DNA from: Streptomyces sp. SID13031
GTDB lineage: Bacteria; Actinomycetota; Actinomycetes; Propionibacteriales; Kribbellaceae
Assembly (NCBI RefSeq): GCF_010548305.1
Contig: NZ_JAAGLV010000022.1
Location: 62,001 to 126,000 of the forward strand
DNA: 64,000 bases
Reading direction: 5' to 3'
A program made the position numbers and the translations under genes. The notes beneath the pieces were generated by a model. It was not told the origin of the DNA, searched no databases, and saw only the letters and a program-made list of their open reading frames with translations. Each line of letters starts with the position of its first letter. Within the stretch, counting starts at the first letter, position 1. Below, in pieces: positions 37,900 through 46,169 of this stretch.

Positions 37900-39242
37900 G
37901 GCCTGCCGGGCGCCCGGTAGATCCAGCCCGCGTCACGCCATTTCTGTGCGTCCAGGGTCAGCCGCGCGTCGACCACGATCGGCGCCTCGACGACCCCGCG
38001 CAGCTCCGCCGGGTCGAGCTCGCGGAACTCCGGCCACTCGGTCAGGTGCAACACGAGATGCGCGCCCTCGCAGGCCTCGGCGGCCGAAGCGGCGTACCGG
38101 AAGGTCGGCCGGACCTTGCGCGCGTTCTCCATCGCCTCGGGGTCGAAGACGGTGACGGTCGCGCCGTGCAACTGGATCCGGCCGGCGATGTCGAGCGCCG
38201 GCGAGTCCCGGACGTCGTCCGTACCGGCCTTGAAAGCCGCGCCGAGCACGGTCACGTTCTTGCCGACCCAGTCGGCGCCGAGCTGTTCGTGCACGACGTC
38301 CACGATCCGCGCGCGCACGTGCTGGTTGATGTCGTCGACCTCGCGCAGCAGCGTGATGATCTCTTCCACGCCGAGCTCACCGGCCCGGGCCATGAACGAG
38401 CGCAGGTCCTTCGGCAGGCAACCGCCGCCGTACCCGGGGCCGGCGTTGAGCATCCCGCGGCCGATCCGCTTGTCGTAGCCGAGCGCGTCGGCGAGCAGGG
38501 TGACGTCCGCGCCGGTCGCGTCGGCGAGCCCGGCGAGCGCGTTGATGAAGGAGATCTTCGTGGCCAGGAAGGCGTTCGCGCCCCCCTTGACGATCTCGGC
38601 GGTCGGCAGGTTGCAGACCACCACCGGCGAGCCGGCCGCGATCGGCTGCGCGAAGACCTCACGCAGCTTGGCCTCCGCGGCCGCGGACTGGACGCCGAAC
38701 ACCAGCCGGTCCGGGTTGATCGTGTCGTCCACGCCGTGCGCCTCACGCAGGAACTCGGGCTGCCACGCGATCTCGATCTGCGCGCCGGCCGGGGCCTCGG
38801 CGTGGAAGCGGGCCTCCACCACCTTCGACGTACCGACCGGGACGGTGGAACGGCCGACCACCAGAGCGGGCCGGGTCAGCAGCGGGGCGAGCATGTTGAT
38901 GACCGAGTGGACCTGGGCCAGATCCGCGGAATCGCTGCCCTCGAGCTGCGGCGTACCGACGCAGATGAAGTGCACGTCGGCCCAGTCGGCGATCTCGGTG
39001 TAGTCGTCGGTGAACCGCAGCCGGCCGGAGTCCGTGTGCTTCTTCAGCAACGGGTCCAGCCCCGGTTCGTACAGCGGGGCCTTGCCGTCGCTGAGCAGTT
39101 TCAGCCGGTGTTCGTCGATCTCGACACCGATCACGTCGAAGCCGAACTCGGCCATTCCCGCGGCGGTGTTGGCGCCGAGGTAGTTGGTGCCGATCACCGC
39201 GATCCGCAGTGGGGCTGCGCTGGTGGGCATGCCTTCAGTCAT
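37896..39242 (-). CDS. ugd: UDP-glucose 6-dehydrogenase family protein
   Basis: A 448-residue NAD-dependent sugar nucleotide dehydrogenase. The Rossmann loop reads AVIGTNYLGANTAAGMAEFGFDV, an unusual variant of the GxGYVG motif. The catalytic cysteine is in GPGYGGGCLPKDLRSF, and the C-terminal domain has LGAAFKAGTDDVRDSPAL. It makes UDP-glucuronate, or oxidises a related nucleotide sugar, for cell-surface polymers. TAGAGT ends seven bases before ATG. Divergent from the acyl-CoA dehydrogenase. Confidence 0.9.
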   Translation of the reverse strand: MTEGMPTSAAPLRIAVIGTNYLGANTAAGMAEFGFDVIGVEIDEHRLKLLSDGKAPLYEPGLDPLLKKHTDSGRLRFTDDYTEIADWADVHFICVGTPQLEGSDSADLAQVHSVINMLAPLLTRPALVVGRSTVPVGTSKVVEARFHAEAPAGAQIEIAWQPEFLREAHGVDDTINPDRLVFGVQSAAAEAKLREVFAQPIAAGSPVVVCNLPTAEIVKGGANAFLATKISFINALAGLADATGADVTLLADALGYDKRIGRGMLNAGPGYGGGCLPKDLRSFMARAGELGVEEIITLLREVDDINQHVRARIVDVVHEQLGADWVGKNVTVLGAAFKAGTDDVRDSPALDIAGRIQLHGATVTVFDPEAMENARKVRPTFRYAASAAEACEGAHLVLHLTEWPEFRELDPAELRGVVEAPIVVDARLTLDAQKWRDAGWIYRAPGRP

Positions 39243-39305
39243 GCGGGGGACTCTACCGACCGCGGTTATCAGCCGATGACGGGCTCATGGCGTACATTGA
39301 TACTC

Positions 39306-40469
39306 GTGAGTAACTCATTCGATCTGTACGCCCTGTCGGAGGAGCACCAGGCGATCCGGGAGGCCGTTCGCGCCGTCTGCGACGCGAAGGTGGCCCCGAA
39401 CGCCGGTGACGTGGACGAGCTCGCCGAGTTCCCGAAGGCGTCGTACGACGCGCTGAAGGCATCGGACTTCCACGCGCCGCACATCCCCGAGCAGTACGGC
39501 GGCGCCGGGGCGGATGCGCTAGCCACGGTGATCGTGATCGAGGAGGTCGCCCGCGCCTGCGCGTCCACCTCGCTGATCCCCGCAGTGAACAAGCTCGGCT
39601 CGCTGCCGCTCCTGCTGTCCGGGTCGGACGAGGTGAAGGACCGCTACCTGCCACCGGTAGCGGCGGGCGACGCGATGTTCTCGTACTGCCTGTCGGAGCC
39701 CGAGGCGGGCTCGGACGCGGTGTCGATGAAGACGCGCGCAGTCGCGGACGGCGACGACTATGTGCTGAACGGCGTCAAGCGCTGGATCACCAACGCCGGC
39801 GTGAGCGACTACTACACGGTCTTCGCGGTGACGGACCCGACGACGCGGTCCAAGGGCATCAGCGCCTTCGTGGTCGAGAAGGCCGACGACGGCGTCTCCT
39901 TCGGCGCCCCGGAGAAGAAGCTCGGCATCAAGGGCTCACCGACCCGCGAGGTGTACTTCGACAACGTCCGGATCCCCGCCTCGCGGCTGATCGGCGACCT
40001 CGGTACCGGCTTCGGTACTGCGATGTCGACCCTCGACCACACCCGCGTGACGATCGCCGCCCAGGCACTCGGTATCGCGCAGGGCGCACTCGACTACGCG
40101 CTGGGCTACGTCAAGGAGCGCAAGCAGTTCGGCAAGGCGCTCGCAGAGTTCCAGGGCCTCCAGTTCATGCTCGCCGACATGGGCATGAAGATCGAGGCAG
40201 CCCGGCAACTCACCTACGCCGCCGCAGCCCGCTCCGAACGCAACGACACCGACCTCACGTACTTCGGTGCCGCCGCCAAGTGCTTCGCCTCCGACGTGGC
40301 CATGGCCGTAACCACCGACGCAGTACAACTCCTCGGCGGCTACGGCTACACCCACGACTACCCGGTCGAACGCATGATGCGCGACGCCAAAATCACCCAG
40401 ATCTACGAAGGCACCAACCAGGTCCAGCGCATCGTGATGGCCCGCCAACTCCTCAAGGGCCTGGGCTGA
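39306..40469 (+). CDS. Acyl-CoA dehydrogenase
   Basis: A 387-residue FAD flavoenzyme for fatty acyl-CoA beta-oxidation or branched-chain catabolism. FAD and substrate motifs are YCLSEPEAGSDAVSMKTRA and VNGVKRWITNAG-like sequence, followed by RKQFGKALAEFQGLQFMLADM and the C-terminal QLLGGYGYTHDYPVERMMRDAKITQIYEGTNQ with the catalytic glutamate. TACATT ends seven bases before GTG. A much longer open frame upstream is antisense to ugd and is not coding. Confidence 0.94.
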   Translation: MSNSFDLYALSEEHQAIREAVRAVCDAKVAPNAGDVDELAEFPKASYDALKASDFHAPHIPEQYGGAGADALATVIVIEEVARACASTSLIPAVNKLGSLPLLLSGSDEVKDRYLPPVAAGDAMFSYCLSEPEAGSDAVSMKTRAVADGDDYVLNGVKRWITNAGVSDYYTVFAVTDPTTRSKGISAFVVEKADDGVSFGAPEKKLGIKGSPTREVYFDNVRIPASRLIGDLGTGFGTAMSTLDHTRVTIAAQALGIAQGALDYALGYVKERKQFGKALAEFQGLQFMLADMGMKIEAARQLTYAAAARSERNDTDLTYFGAAAKCFASDVAMAVTTDAVQLLGGYGYTHDYPVERMMRDAKITQIYEGTNQVQRIVMARQLLKGLG

Positions 40470-41026
40470 GGACAAGCCCTGACGGCAGGCGTGCTCCACC
40501 CGCCCCAACCTGTCGATACGTAGTACTTCATCCTGGATACTGATCTCGGGATGAAGGTCGGCCAGCATGGCGGTGACATGCTCTCACCCAGCCAGACGGC
40601 TTCGCACTTTCGGCGGAGATGTTCCGGGGGCACAGCGGCTACGAGCGCAAGCTGTTGCTCAATGCTCGTTTGAGGCGACACTGCGTCGCCTCGGCGACCT
40701 CGGCGAGCGGCGAGTAGGCGAACCGCAGCTGACCGAGATCTATCACAGTCAGACGAAGGCGGGTGGCTCAGGTTGGCCGGAGCCCGGCGGGCGGCTTTCA
40801 AGGTGCCGAAATGCTGGCAGCGGCGCAGGTCTGGACAGATGCTCATCTACGAGCGCCGTGGATCCGGCTGGGTTTGCATCTCGGCCTGTGTCTGGCCGCT
40901 CGCTGTTGTTGAACGGCCGATCTGCAGGAACAAGCGATAGAAGCGTGATGACAACCGGCCTGGCGGATTAGGAACCGGCGGCCGCCAGGCGGTGTAGAGG
41001 GAGCAGGGATATCGAAAGGAAAGGCA
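40470..41026. other. Gene-poor interval after the acyl-CoA dehydrogenase
   Basis: No convincing gene. Short frames exist on both strands but codon use is poor and none matches a family. On the minus strand two adjacent frames give protein-like pieces (ALVAAVPPEHLRRKCEAVWL, then MLADLHPEISIQDEVLRI) that could be the remains of one frameshifted gene at about 40460-40690, but I cannot name it. Confidence 0.4.
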
Positions 41027-42196
41027 ATGCTCCGAAAGGTCGCTCTGCTCGCGCTGACAGTGTGCCTGGCCGGCTGCTCCACCACGGGCACCCCGGCAGC
41101 CAGGCCCTCGGCCGAAATTGCTCTGTCCCCCGCTCCGTTGAGCCCCGGTGGCGGTGCTGAACCTTCGGGTCCGCAAGACTTCATGGCTCCTCTTCACGGG
41201 ACGCCACTGGCCGGTCCGACCGGACTGCGGTTCCTCGTGTCGGCTGCGTCGCCGATTGTCCTTGACGTAGACCGCGGGTCGATTCAGCAACTCACCGGCC
41301 TCCCCGTGGCTGCCAATCGGGCTGCCTCCTCGGTGATCCGCGTCGACGACGCGGCCGTGGTGAACACCGACCGGATCTGCGGCGACTGTCCACCCGACCC
41401 CGCGGTCTACGTAGCGCGACGCGGCTCTACAGTGGCCAGGCGCATCAGCTCCGGTGTCGCTGTCGCGCCAGCGCTCGATCGGCGAGGTATCTGGCTGCGG
41501 ACCGAGCAGGGCGGCCGCTGTGCGTTGAGCCTGGTCGGACTCGATGGCCGGGTTCGGATACGCCCTCGGGCAATCGACTGTGCGATCACTCCCAGGGATG
41601 AGACATCGCTCGGCCTGCTCGTGTCGGTCGAGAGAAAAGGAGCCGTGCCGAAAGATGCGATCCTGGCACCTCACGACCTGCACACGGTCCTGAGCGCGAA
41701 CCGGATCCTTCAGGTCATCGGCACACGGGTTCTCATCGACAACGGCTCACAAGTTGTCACTGACGGCATCGCCGGGGTCTTCACCCTCACCGATACCAAG
41801 ACCGGCAGTTCGACGAATATCACGCCACCGACCCCGATCGGTGGGGCCTCGGATGGCAAGGTTGCGCCGGACGGCCGCTCGGTCGCGATCTCCTTCGAGG
41901 ATCACTCTTGGCCCGGTCCACGACAGCGAATGGATCTCTGGCTGCTGCACCTCGCGACCCTCCGATGGGAGCACGTTCCGTCGATGCCGGTGCCACTCAC
42001 CCTGAAGGGGTCCGGCTTCAACTGGATGCCGGACGGCCGCCTCGCGCTACTTGGCAGGTTCGACGCTGTCGGTGACAGCAAGCTCGACAAGATGATGGAC
42101 GCGGTAGCGGTCTGGCGCCCGGGCGAGCCCCAGTTGAAGGTCCGCCGGCTCCAGCTCCTCGGCGAAGCCTCGGCCGACAACTTCACCGCCTGGTGA
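41027..42196 (+). CDS. Lipoprotein, beta-propeller-like
   Basis: A 389-residue exported lipoprotein. The signal sequence MLRKVALLALTVCLAGCSTT has a lipobox LAGC with the acylated cysteine at residue 17. A Pro/Ser/Ala-rich linker follows. The rest reads as repeated beta strands with DGRVRIRP, GGASDGKVAPDGRSVAISFED and FNWMPDGRLALLG, similar to TolB/WD40-like blades. AAAGGAAAGG precedes ATG. It probably binds something at the cell surface; no specific function can be given. Confidence 0.82.
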   Translation: MLRKVALLALTVCLAGCSTTGTPAARPSAEIALSPAPLSPGGGAEPSGPQDFMAPLHGTPLAGPTGLRFLVSAASPIVLDVDRGSIQQLTGLPVAANRAASSVIRVDDAAVVNTDRICGDCPPDPAVYVARRGSTVARRISSGVAVAPALDRRGIWLRTEQGGRCALSLVGLDGRVRIRPRAIDCAITPRDETSLGLLVSVERKGAVPKDAILAPHDLHTVLSANRILQVIGTRVLIDNGSQVVTDGIAGVFTLTDTKTGSSTNITPPTPIGGASDGKVAPDGRSVAISFEDHSWPGPRQRMDLWLLHLATLRWEHVPSMPVPLTLKGSGFNWMPDGRLALLGRFDAVGDSKLDKMMDAVAVWRPGEPQLKVRRLQLLGEASADNFTAW

Positions 42197-42223
42197 CAGC
42201 CTGTCCGGCTCAGCGAAGATCGA

Positions 42224-42754
42224 TCATGCGCGATGCATCGACTGGAGATCCGCCGGCGTGATCAGTTGCTCGAGTTGCTCGTCAGTGAGTTTGTTGATCA
42301 GGGCTTTGGCACGCTGCGCCTCGGCGGTCGTCAGCATCTCGCCGGCGAGCAGATCCGGCAGCCCGAGCTCGTAACCACACCGCGCCCTGGGGGTGTAGCG
42401 ATGCCTGGTCCGCGCCACTGCCGAGGCCACCCGGATTGCGTGCTCGTTGCCTGGAGCCACATTCGGACGATCCACTTCGCGGGCGGCGAAGCGGAAGCCG
42501 TTCGCTAGGTCACACTTCGCGCACCCGATCGGACCGGCGCCGAGTCCAGAGCCGCACTTGTCACAGCTGAGCTGCTTGAGTGCCCCGTCGACCACGCGCC
42601 AGTCGAACTCGGCCGGATCCTGCAGGACGATCTCGGCTAAGCCGCGCGCATCCGTAGTGCCGGCCTCTCGGCAGAGCCCTTGCCACGCTTCGTCGATGCT
42701 GTCCTCGACCTCCTGCAGCGCGGCTTTCATCCGCGGATGATCGCACCTTCGCAT
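42224..42754 (-). CDS. Zinc-ribbon hypothetical protein
   Basis: A 176-residue protein with a CDKCGSGLGAGPIGCAKC zinc ribbon near residues 66-83 and flanking helices. Only the metal-binding knuckle can be interpreted; no family recognised. Start is supported by TAGAAT ending six bases before ATG. GC content of this block is slightly lower than in the housekeeping genes, suggesting accessory DNA. Confidence 0.7.
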   Translation of the reverse strand: MRRCDHPRMKAALQEVEDSIDEAWQGLCREAGTTDARGLAEIVLQDPAEFDWRVVDGALKQLSCDKCGSGLGAGPIGCAKCDLANGFRFAAREVDRPNVAPGNEHAIRVASAVARTRHRYTPRARCGYELGLPDLLAGEMLTTAEAQRAKALINKLTDEQLEQLITPADLQSMHRA

Positions 42755-42916
42755 AGCGCGATTCTAGGCCGCACGCGGTGGCTTGACCTTGGGTGTCAGC
42801 AGAATGTGATCGATTGCAGGTGGTCTACAACGACGAACTGTCTGGTGGAACGCCACCAGTCCCACCGTCCAGTGTGCAAGGGCGTTCTCGCGTCACGAAC
42901 CACCCGCTGACCTCCG

Positions 42917-43447
42917 TCAAGCCGTGGCGATCGGTGTATCCGAGGTCAGATCGTCGGCAAGCAGGTCCATCAGCAGTCCGTCGTGCCAGCCGCCACCGTC
43001 CGGATCCCGTTCGTAGCGACGCATAACCCCGACAGGTTGGAAGCCGACGGCTGAATAGCACCTGATTGCCGGCTCATTATCGACCGCCGGGTCGATCACC
43101 AAGCGGTGATGGTTCAGCTCGAACACGAGATAGTGAGCCAGTACGCCTACGGCGTCACGACCAATGCCTCGACCGTGCACCGCTGGATCAAGGAAGATGT
43201 CGATGGAGGCGTGCCTGTACATGGGATCCTCCTCCTCGCCGTACTGCACAAGGCCGCACAGCGTTCCTTCGTGTATCACACTGAACCGAGTGACCTCCGG
43301 ATCATCGAACGGCCACTCCGGCGAGGAGTCCTCATCGCCCCAACGCGCCCGGATCTCAGGCAATCTGACGATTCGCCGCAAAGCCTCCACATGATCAGTT
43401 GAGACCGGGACCAGCAGCACGCGCTCTCCCCGCAGCTCGCCTGTCAC
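42917..43447 (-). CDS. GNAT N-acetyltransferase, AAC(6')-like
   Basis: A 176-residue GNAT. The acetyl-CoA binding signature is DPAVHGRGIGRDAVGVLAHYL with the R-x-x-G-x-G/A pattern, then DPAVDNEPAIRCYSAVGFQPVGVMRRYERDPDG, as in aminoglycoside 6'-acetyltransferase-related enzymes. The GTG start overlaps the stop of a 41-residue frame (GTGA), tying it to the DUF998 gene upstream. True substrate unknown. Confidence 0.82.
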   Translation of the reverse strand: MTGELRGERVLLVPVSTDHVEALRRIVRLPEIRARWGDEDSSPEWPFDDPEVTRFSVIHEGTLCGLVQYGEEEDPMYRHASIDIFLDPAVHGRGIGRDAVGVLAHYLVFELNHHRLVIDPAVDNEPAIRCYSAVGFQPVGVMRRYERDPDGGGWHDGLLMDLLADDLTSDTPIATA

Positions 43448-43569
43448 AGCTGCATCCTCCTCATCGTCACGGTGTGCCGGTCGGTGATTATCTCACCGGA
43501 ACCCGTCGCCATCGGGGTGATCTCGCCGCGATAGGCACCCCGACCGAACTGCAGCGGCGATTCGGTCAT
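43444..43569 (-). CDS. 41-residue coupled small ORF
   Basis: MTESPLQFGRGAYRGEITPM begins a 41-residue frame ending RRMQL. Its ATG overlaps the DUF998 stop (ATGA) and its TGA overlaps the GNAT start (GTGA), so it is stitched between two real genes. This strongly suggests translation, although the sequence matches nothing I know. It could simply permit coupling. Confidence 0.5.
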   Translation of the reverse strand: MTESPLQFGRGAYRGEITPMATGSGEIITDRHTVTMRRMQL

Positions 43570-44291
43570 ATGTCGCCGGCCTCCCGTGCAAGTTGCAGGG
43601 AGGTTGACCGCAGCCGGGCTGCGACGAGTGCCGCCCAGCCCCAGCCGAGAACGACTGCCAGGGCGACGATCCGCCAGTCGCCAAGCCCTGCGCCGAGTCC
43701 GCCGAGCGCGACGAACGCGATCCCCGTGAATGTGCTGTAGCGCGACCAGCCCCGGTCTCCACTCGCGGCGAACGCACGTGCGATGACGAAGCAGACGGTG
43801 ATCAGCGCGATCATCCCGATCGCGAAGGCGAGCCCGTGCACCGTGCTGTGCCAGCTGACGGACTCCGGCGCACCGTCTCCCGTGCCGGCCGGGAAACCGA
43901 GTGCGGGATCGGCGACGAACACGCCTCCGCCGATCTGTGCTACCCCGAACGTTCCGATCAGCAGCGGCCCCCAGGTGCCGCCGCGATGTCCGCGCAGAAC
44001 CCGGCGTATCCCGATCGCGCAGGTGAGGAAGAGCAGACCTGACACTACGAAGTTGACGATCTGAACCCAGCCGAGGTCTCCGAGGCTGAGCATGCTGAAC
44101 GGGTGGCGGCGCAGGTCGAAGCCATCGCGGGTGAAGGCCTGGATCAGGGCGACCACGACGAACAGCGGGCCGGCGACCGTGCCGCAGCTGAGTAGCGCTC
44201 GAGTCGCCTTGGTTGTTGCCGCGGCTGGGGCGGTCGGCCGCGCGTAGATCGTCCGAGGTGCCTGCGGGTCGATGTTGTGGGTACTGGACAT
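43566..44291 (-). CDS. DUF998 membrane protein
   Basis: About 241 residues and six membrane segments. DUF998 features are CGTVAGPLFVVVALIQAFTRDGFDLRRHPFSMLSLGDLGWVQ and FVADPALGFPAGTGDGAPESVSWHSTVHGLAF. The start at MSSTHNID has GGAG about seven bases upstream. First gene of a three-gene coupled operon with the 41-residue ORF and the GNAT. Biochemical function of DUF998 is unknown. Confidence 0.85.
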   Translation of the reverse strand: MSSTHNIDPQAPRTIYARPTAPAAATTKATRALLSCGTVAGPLFVVVALIQAFTRDGFDLRRHPFSMLSLGDLGWVQIVNFVVSGLLFLTCAIGIRRVLRGHRGGTWGPLLIGTFGVAQIGGGVFVADPALGFPAGTGDGAPESVSWHSTVHGLAFAIGMIALITVCFVIARAFAASGDRGWSRYSTFTGIAFVALGGLGAGLGDWRIVALAVVLGWGWAALVAARLRSTSLQLAREAGDI

Positions 44292-44394
44292 GGTCCACTC
44301 CGTTCGACGGGTTATCTGGGCCTGTTGCGGGCTCTGCCAATGCGTCGACCGAAGGCCCCGCGAATCGACAGCTGACAGCAATCTCTGGCAGCAC

Positions 44395-45519
44395 TCAGCT
44401 GACCGCGCCGATCAGCTCGAGCACTGGGCCTTCGTGGAGGGCTGTGTAGACCTGGTCGCGGAGTTGGTTGGCCTCGGCGTCGGTCAGAGTGCGGTCCAGC
44501 GGCCGGAGGACCAGTCTGACCAGCACGTTTCGTTGTCCGGGCGCGAGCCGAAGCCTCATTCGCGCCGCCTCGGTCAGGTCGTCGTACGATGTTTCGCCGC
44601 GAACCTCGACGGACTCCGCGACCTCGGCGTCGGCGCCTAGGGCCCGGCGGACGCGGTCGCCGAGGAGCTCGTCTGACATGTCGGTGTCTGGGCCGACCAC
44701 GAGCGACAGGTCGCGGCGTACTGCGGGCATCGCGGAGACCGGCTTGTACGGCGAGAGGTCCAGCATCTGCTCGGCTACTCGGGGATCCGTTGACCTGAGC
44801 AACCGGATGTCGCGGACTCCCTTGCGCAGCATGAGAAGCCGGTCGAGGCCGGGGCCTATCGCGAGTCCTGTCCAGGTCTCGTCCAGCCCGGCCTTGCGTA
44901 GTACAGCGGGGGCAGCGACTCCGCATTCGCCGATCTCGATCCACTGGTCGGCCAGCAGCACGTCGATCTGGCGGCCGTGGATCGTGTACGGGTGCACAGC
45001 CGGGACGGTTCGGTAGACCTGCCCGGGCAGCACGGTGGTGACGAGCCGGTCGATCATCTCCAGCAGCTCGAGCTCCCCGAGCGTGACGTTGCGGCTGATC
45101 CGCCACAGATCGATCATGTGCGGGGTGCCGGTGTGCTGCCAGTCGACTGAGTCGCGCCGATAGCAGATCCCGGCGCACACCATCAGCACGTCGGTCGACC
45201 CGGACGCGGCCAGCTCGCGAAGCGCCGGCGGGATCATCGCGGAGGTATGACTTCGTAGTACTTCCGCGGCCGAGATATACCGGGTATATCTCGCCTCGCG
45301 GGTGACCGCGTCGGTGGCGTACCCGAGGTCGTCGTAGTTGTCGGCCAGCGAGACGCCGCGATGATCACGTCTGGTCCAGATCTCGGTATCCGGCCAGGCG
45401 CGGCCGAGAGCGGTCCGGATCGAGTCGACGATCAGCTGGATCGCGTGCGAACCCTGCCTCGGATCCGTGAGATCACGCAGAGCACGGGCATCGTGCAACT
45501 CGTCAGCACTGATGAACAT
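44395..45519 (-). CDS. Single-chain (mitochondrial-type) phenylalanyl-tRNA synthetase-like protein
   Basis: A 374-residue protein joining a PheS-like class II catalytic core to a PheT-type ferredoxin-fold anticodon-binding domain. Core: LRSHTS (88-93), CYRRDSVDWQHTGTPHM (119-135) with the motif-2 arginine, and motif 3 GLAIGPGLDRLLMLRKGVRDIRL (218-240). FDX-ACB domain: about 264-360, starting MPAVRRDLSLVV. Bacterial PheRS is normally a two-gene heterotetramer with an editing domain, absent here; the layout resembles mitochondrial FARS2. GGAGAG precedes ATG. A paralogue or dedicated aminoacyl-transfer enzyme is likely. Confidence 0.85.
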   Translation of the reverse strand: MFISADELHDARALRDLTDPRQGSHAIQLIVDSIRTALGRAWPDTEIWTRRDHRGVSLADNYDDLGYATDAVTREARYTRYISAAEVLRSHTSAMIPPALRELAASGSTDVLMVCAGICYRRDSVDWQHTGTPHMIDLWRISRNVTLGELELLEMIDRLVTTVLPGQVYRTVPAVHPYTIHGRQIDVLLADQWIEIGECGVAAPAVLRKAGLDETWTGLAIGPGLDRLLMLRKGVRDIRLLRSTDPRVAEQMLDLSPYKPVSAMPAVRRDLSLVVGPDTDMSDELLGDRVRRALGADAEVAESVEVRGETSYDDLTEAARMRLRLAPGQRNVLVRLVLRPLDRTLTDAEANQLRDQVYTALHEGPVLELIGAVS

Positions 45520-45741
45520 GAAGTTCTCTCCAATGTGAGCAGCTATCCGAGGGATAGCGGCACCCACTGGCCGCGGTCACCTCAGAAGGGAGCCGATTCC
45601 GCTCGGCCACCATGCCCCAGCCTTTGTCGCGCACCGGGCCGGCTAGCTATCGTGCACACCTCCTTCATGACTTCTTCTGGGGCTCCAGGTATGGCCGTCG
45701 AGATTAAGCGGCCCCAACCCATGGAGTGTTGGACTCCATGG
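45520..45741 (-). promoter_or_regulatory. Structured leader of the PheRS-like gene
   Basis: Minus-strand reading shows a 9-bp hairpin (45719-45741), a GATAGC at 45651-45646, and GCTATCC-CTC-GGATAGC (45558-45542) ten bases before the Shine-Dalgarno. GCTATC can pair with either the upstream GATAGC or the downstream GGATAGC, giving mutually exclusive stems. GAGGTGACCGCGG (about 45583-45571) resembles a T-box core but lacks the UGGN bulge. A switch controlling this synthetase is possible, not proven. Confidence 0.35.
45719..45741. repeat. CCATGGAGT-GTTGG-ACTCCATGG inverted repeat
   Basis: Perfect 9-bp arms around a five-base loop. It lies at the upstream end of the PheRS-like leader and just before the ATG of a 45-residue plus-strand frame, whose start codon is inside the right arm. 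Can act as an RNA hairpin in either direction or as a protein-binding site. Confidence 0.6.
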
Positions 45742-45875
45742 TTGAGTCGACCGTTGCGACGGTCAATGATTCGTTCCTGTGCGAAGACACGGGCGTGGAG
45801 GTACGGCGCGGATGGATGCCTGCTAACGCCGGACAAGGGCAGCATTTCGCTGGTGCCGAATCGTTGGTGAGATGA
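45738..45875 (+). CDS. Possible 45-residue peptide
   Basis: The frame begins MVESTVATVNDSFLCEDTGV and ends HFAGAESLVR. It is compositionally protein-like (acidic start, glycine/alanine end, one cysteine), unlike the alternative frames. A strong terminator lies about 100 bp downstream, suggesting a transcript in this direction. Against it, GC3 is modest by eye and the GGAG is 11 bases from ATG. It does not match a RiPP precursor class I can name. Confidence 0.3.
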   Translation: MVESTVATVNDSFLCEDTGVEVRRGWMPANAGQGQHFAGAESLVR

Positions 45876-45978
45876 CGAACTCTTGCCAGCATTGGAGATG
45901 TGGCGCCGATTGCGCGCGGCCGGGTATCCGTGCAATCGCCACTGCAAGCCGAGGCGCTCCCCCGAGTCTCGGATCGGT

Positions 45979-46010
45979 GACGGGCACGGCCTCCTTGAGC
46001 CGTGCCCGTC
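45979..46010 (+). terminator. Strong hairpin in the gene-poor interval
   Basis: GACGGGCACGGC (45979-45990) and GCCGTGCCCGTC (45999-46010) form a perfect 12-bp stem with an eight-base loop. No annotated gene ends here on either strand, so it implies an unrecognised transcript, most simply from the 45-residue frame. Confidence 0.65.
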
Positions 46011-46169
46011 GGCCACTGGGCTTGATTGTGACTACCGCAAGTGCCCTGTCAGCCACGGCTGTCGTTGTATGTCACATTCTCCTCCCGCGGGGAGTCATCG
46101 ATTCAGATCCGCGAAACCTCGCTGATGGTTCGGAAATCAACGCTCGGTCATGACCGGTTTGGAGACATC
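46011..46169. other. Remainder of the interval before the SDR gene
   Basis: Only promoter and 5' leader of the NmrA-like gene are expected here. No feature beyond a TGGAGAC Shine-Dalgarno region just before ATG is apparent. Confidence 0.4.

Noticed and set aside
37176..39305. Upstream extension of the acyl-CoA dehydrogenase frame to over 1000 codons
   Set aside because: The extension overlaps the MFS gene and is antisense to ugd; the family N-terminus begins at 39306.
40567..40971. 134-codon plus-strand frame
   Set aside because: Poor codon use, no Shine-Dalgarno or leaderless signature, no recognisable motif.
45570..45600. Full T-box riboswitch
   Set aside because: The GAGGTGACCGCGG segment lacks the UGGN bulge and no stem I with a specifier loop could be drawn with confidence.
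45883..46125. Cysteine-rich plus-strand frame downstream of the 45-residue frame
   Set aside because: It runs through the perfect terminator hairpin and lacks start signals, so it is unlikely to be translated.
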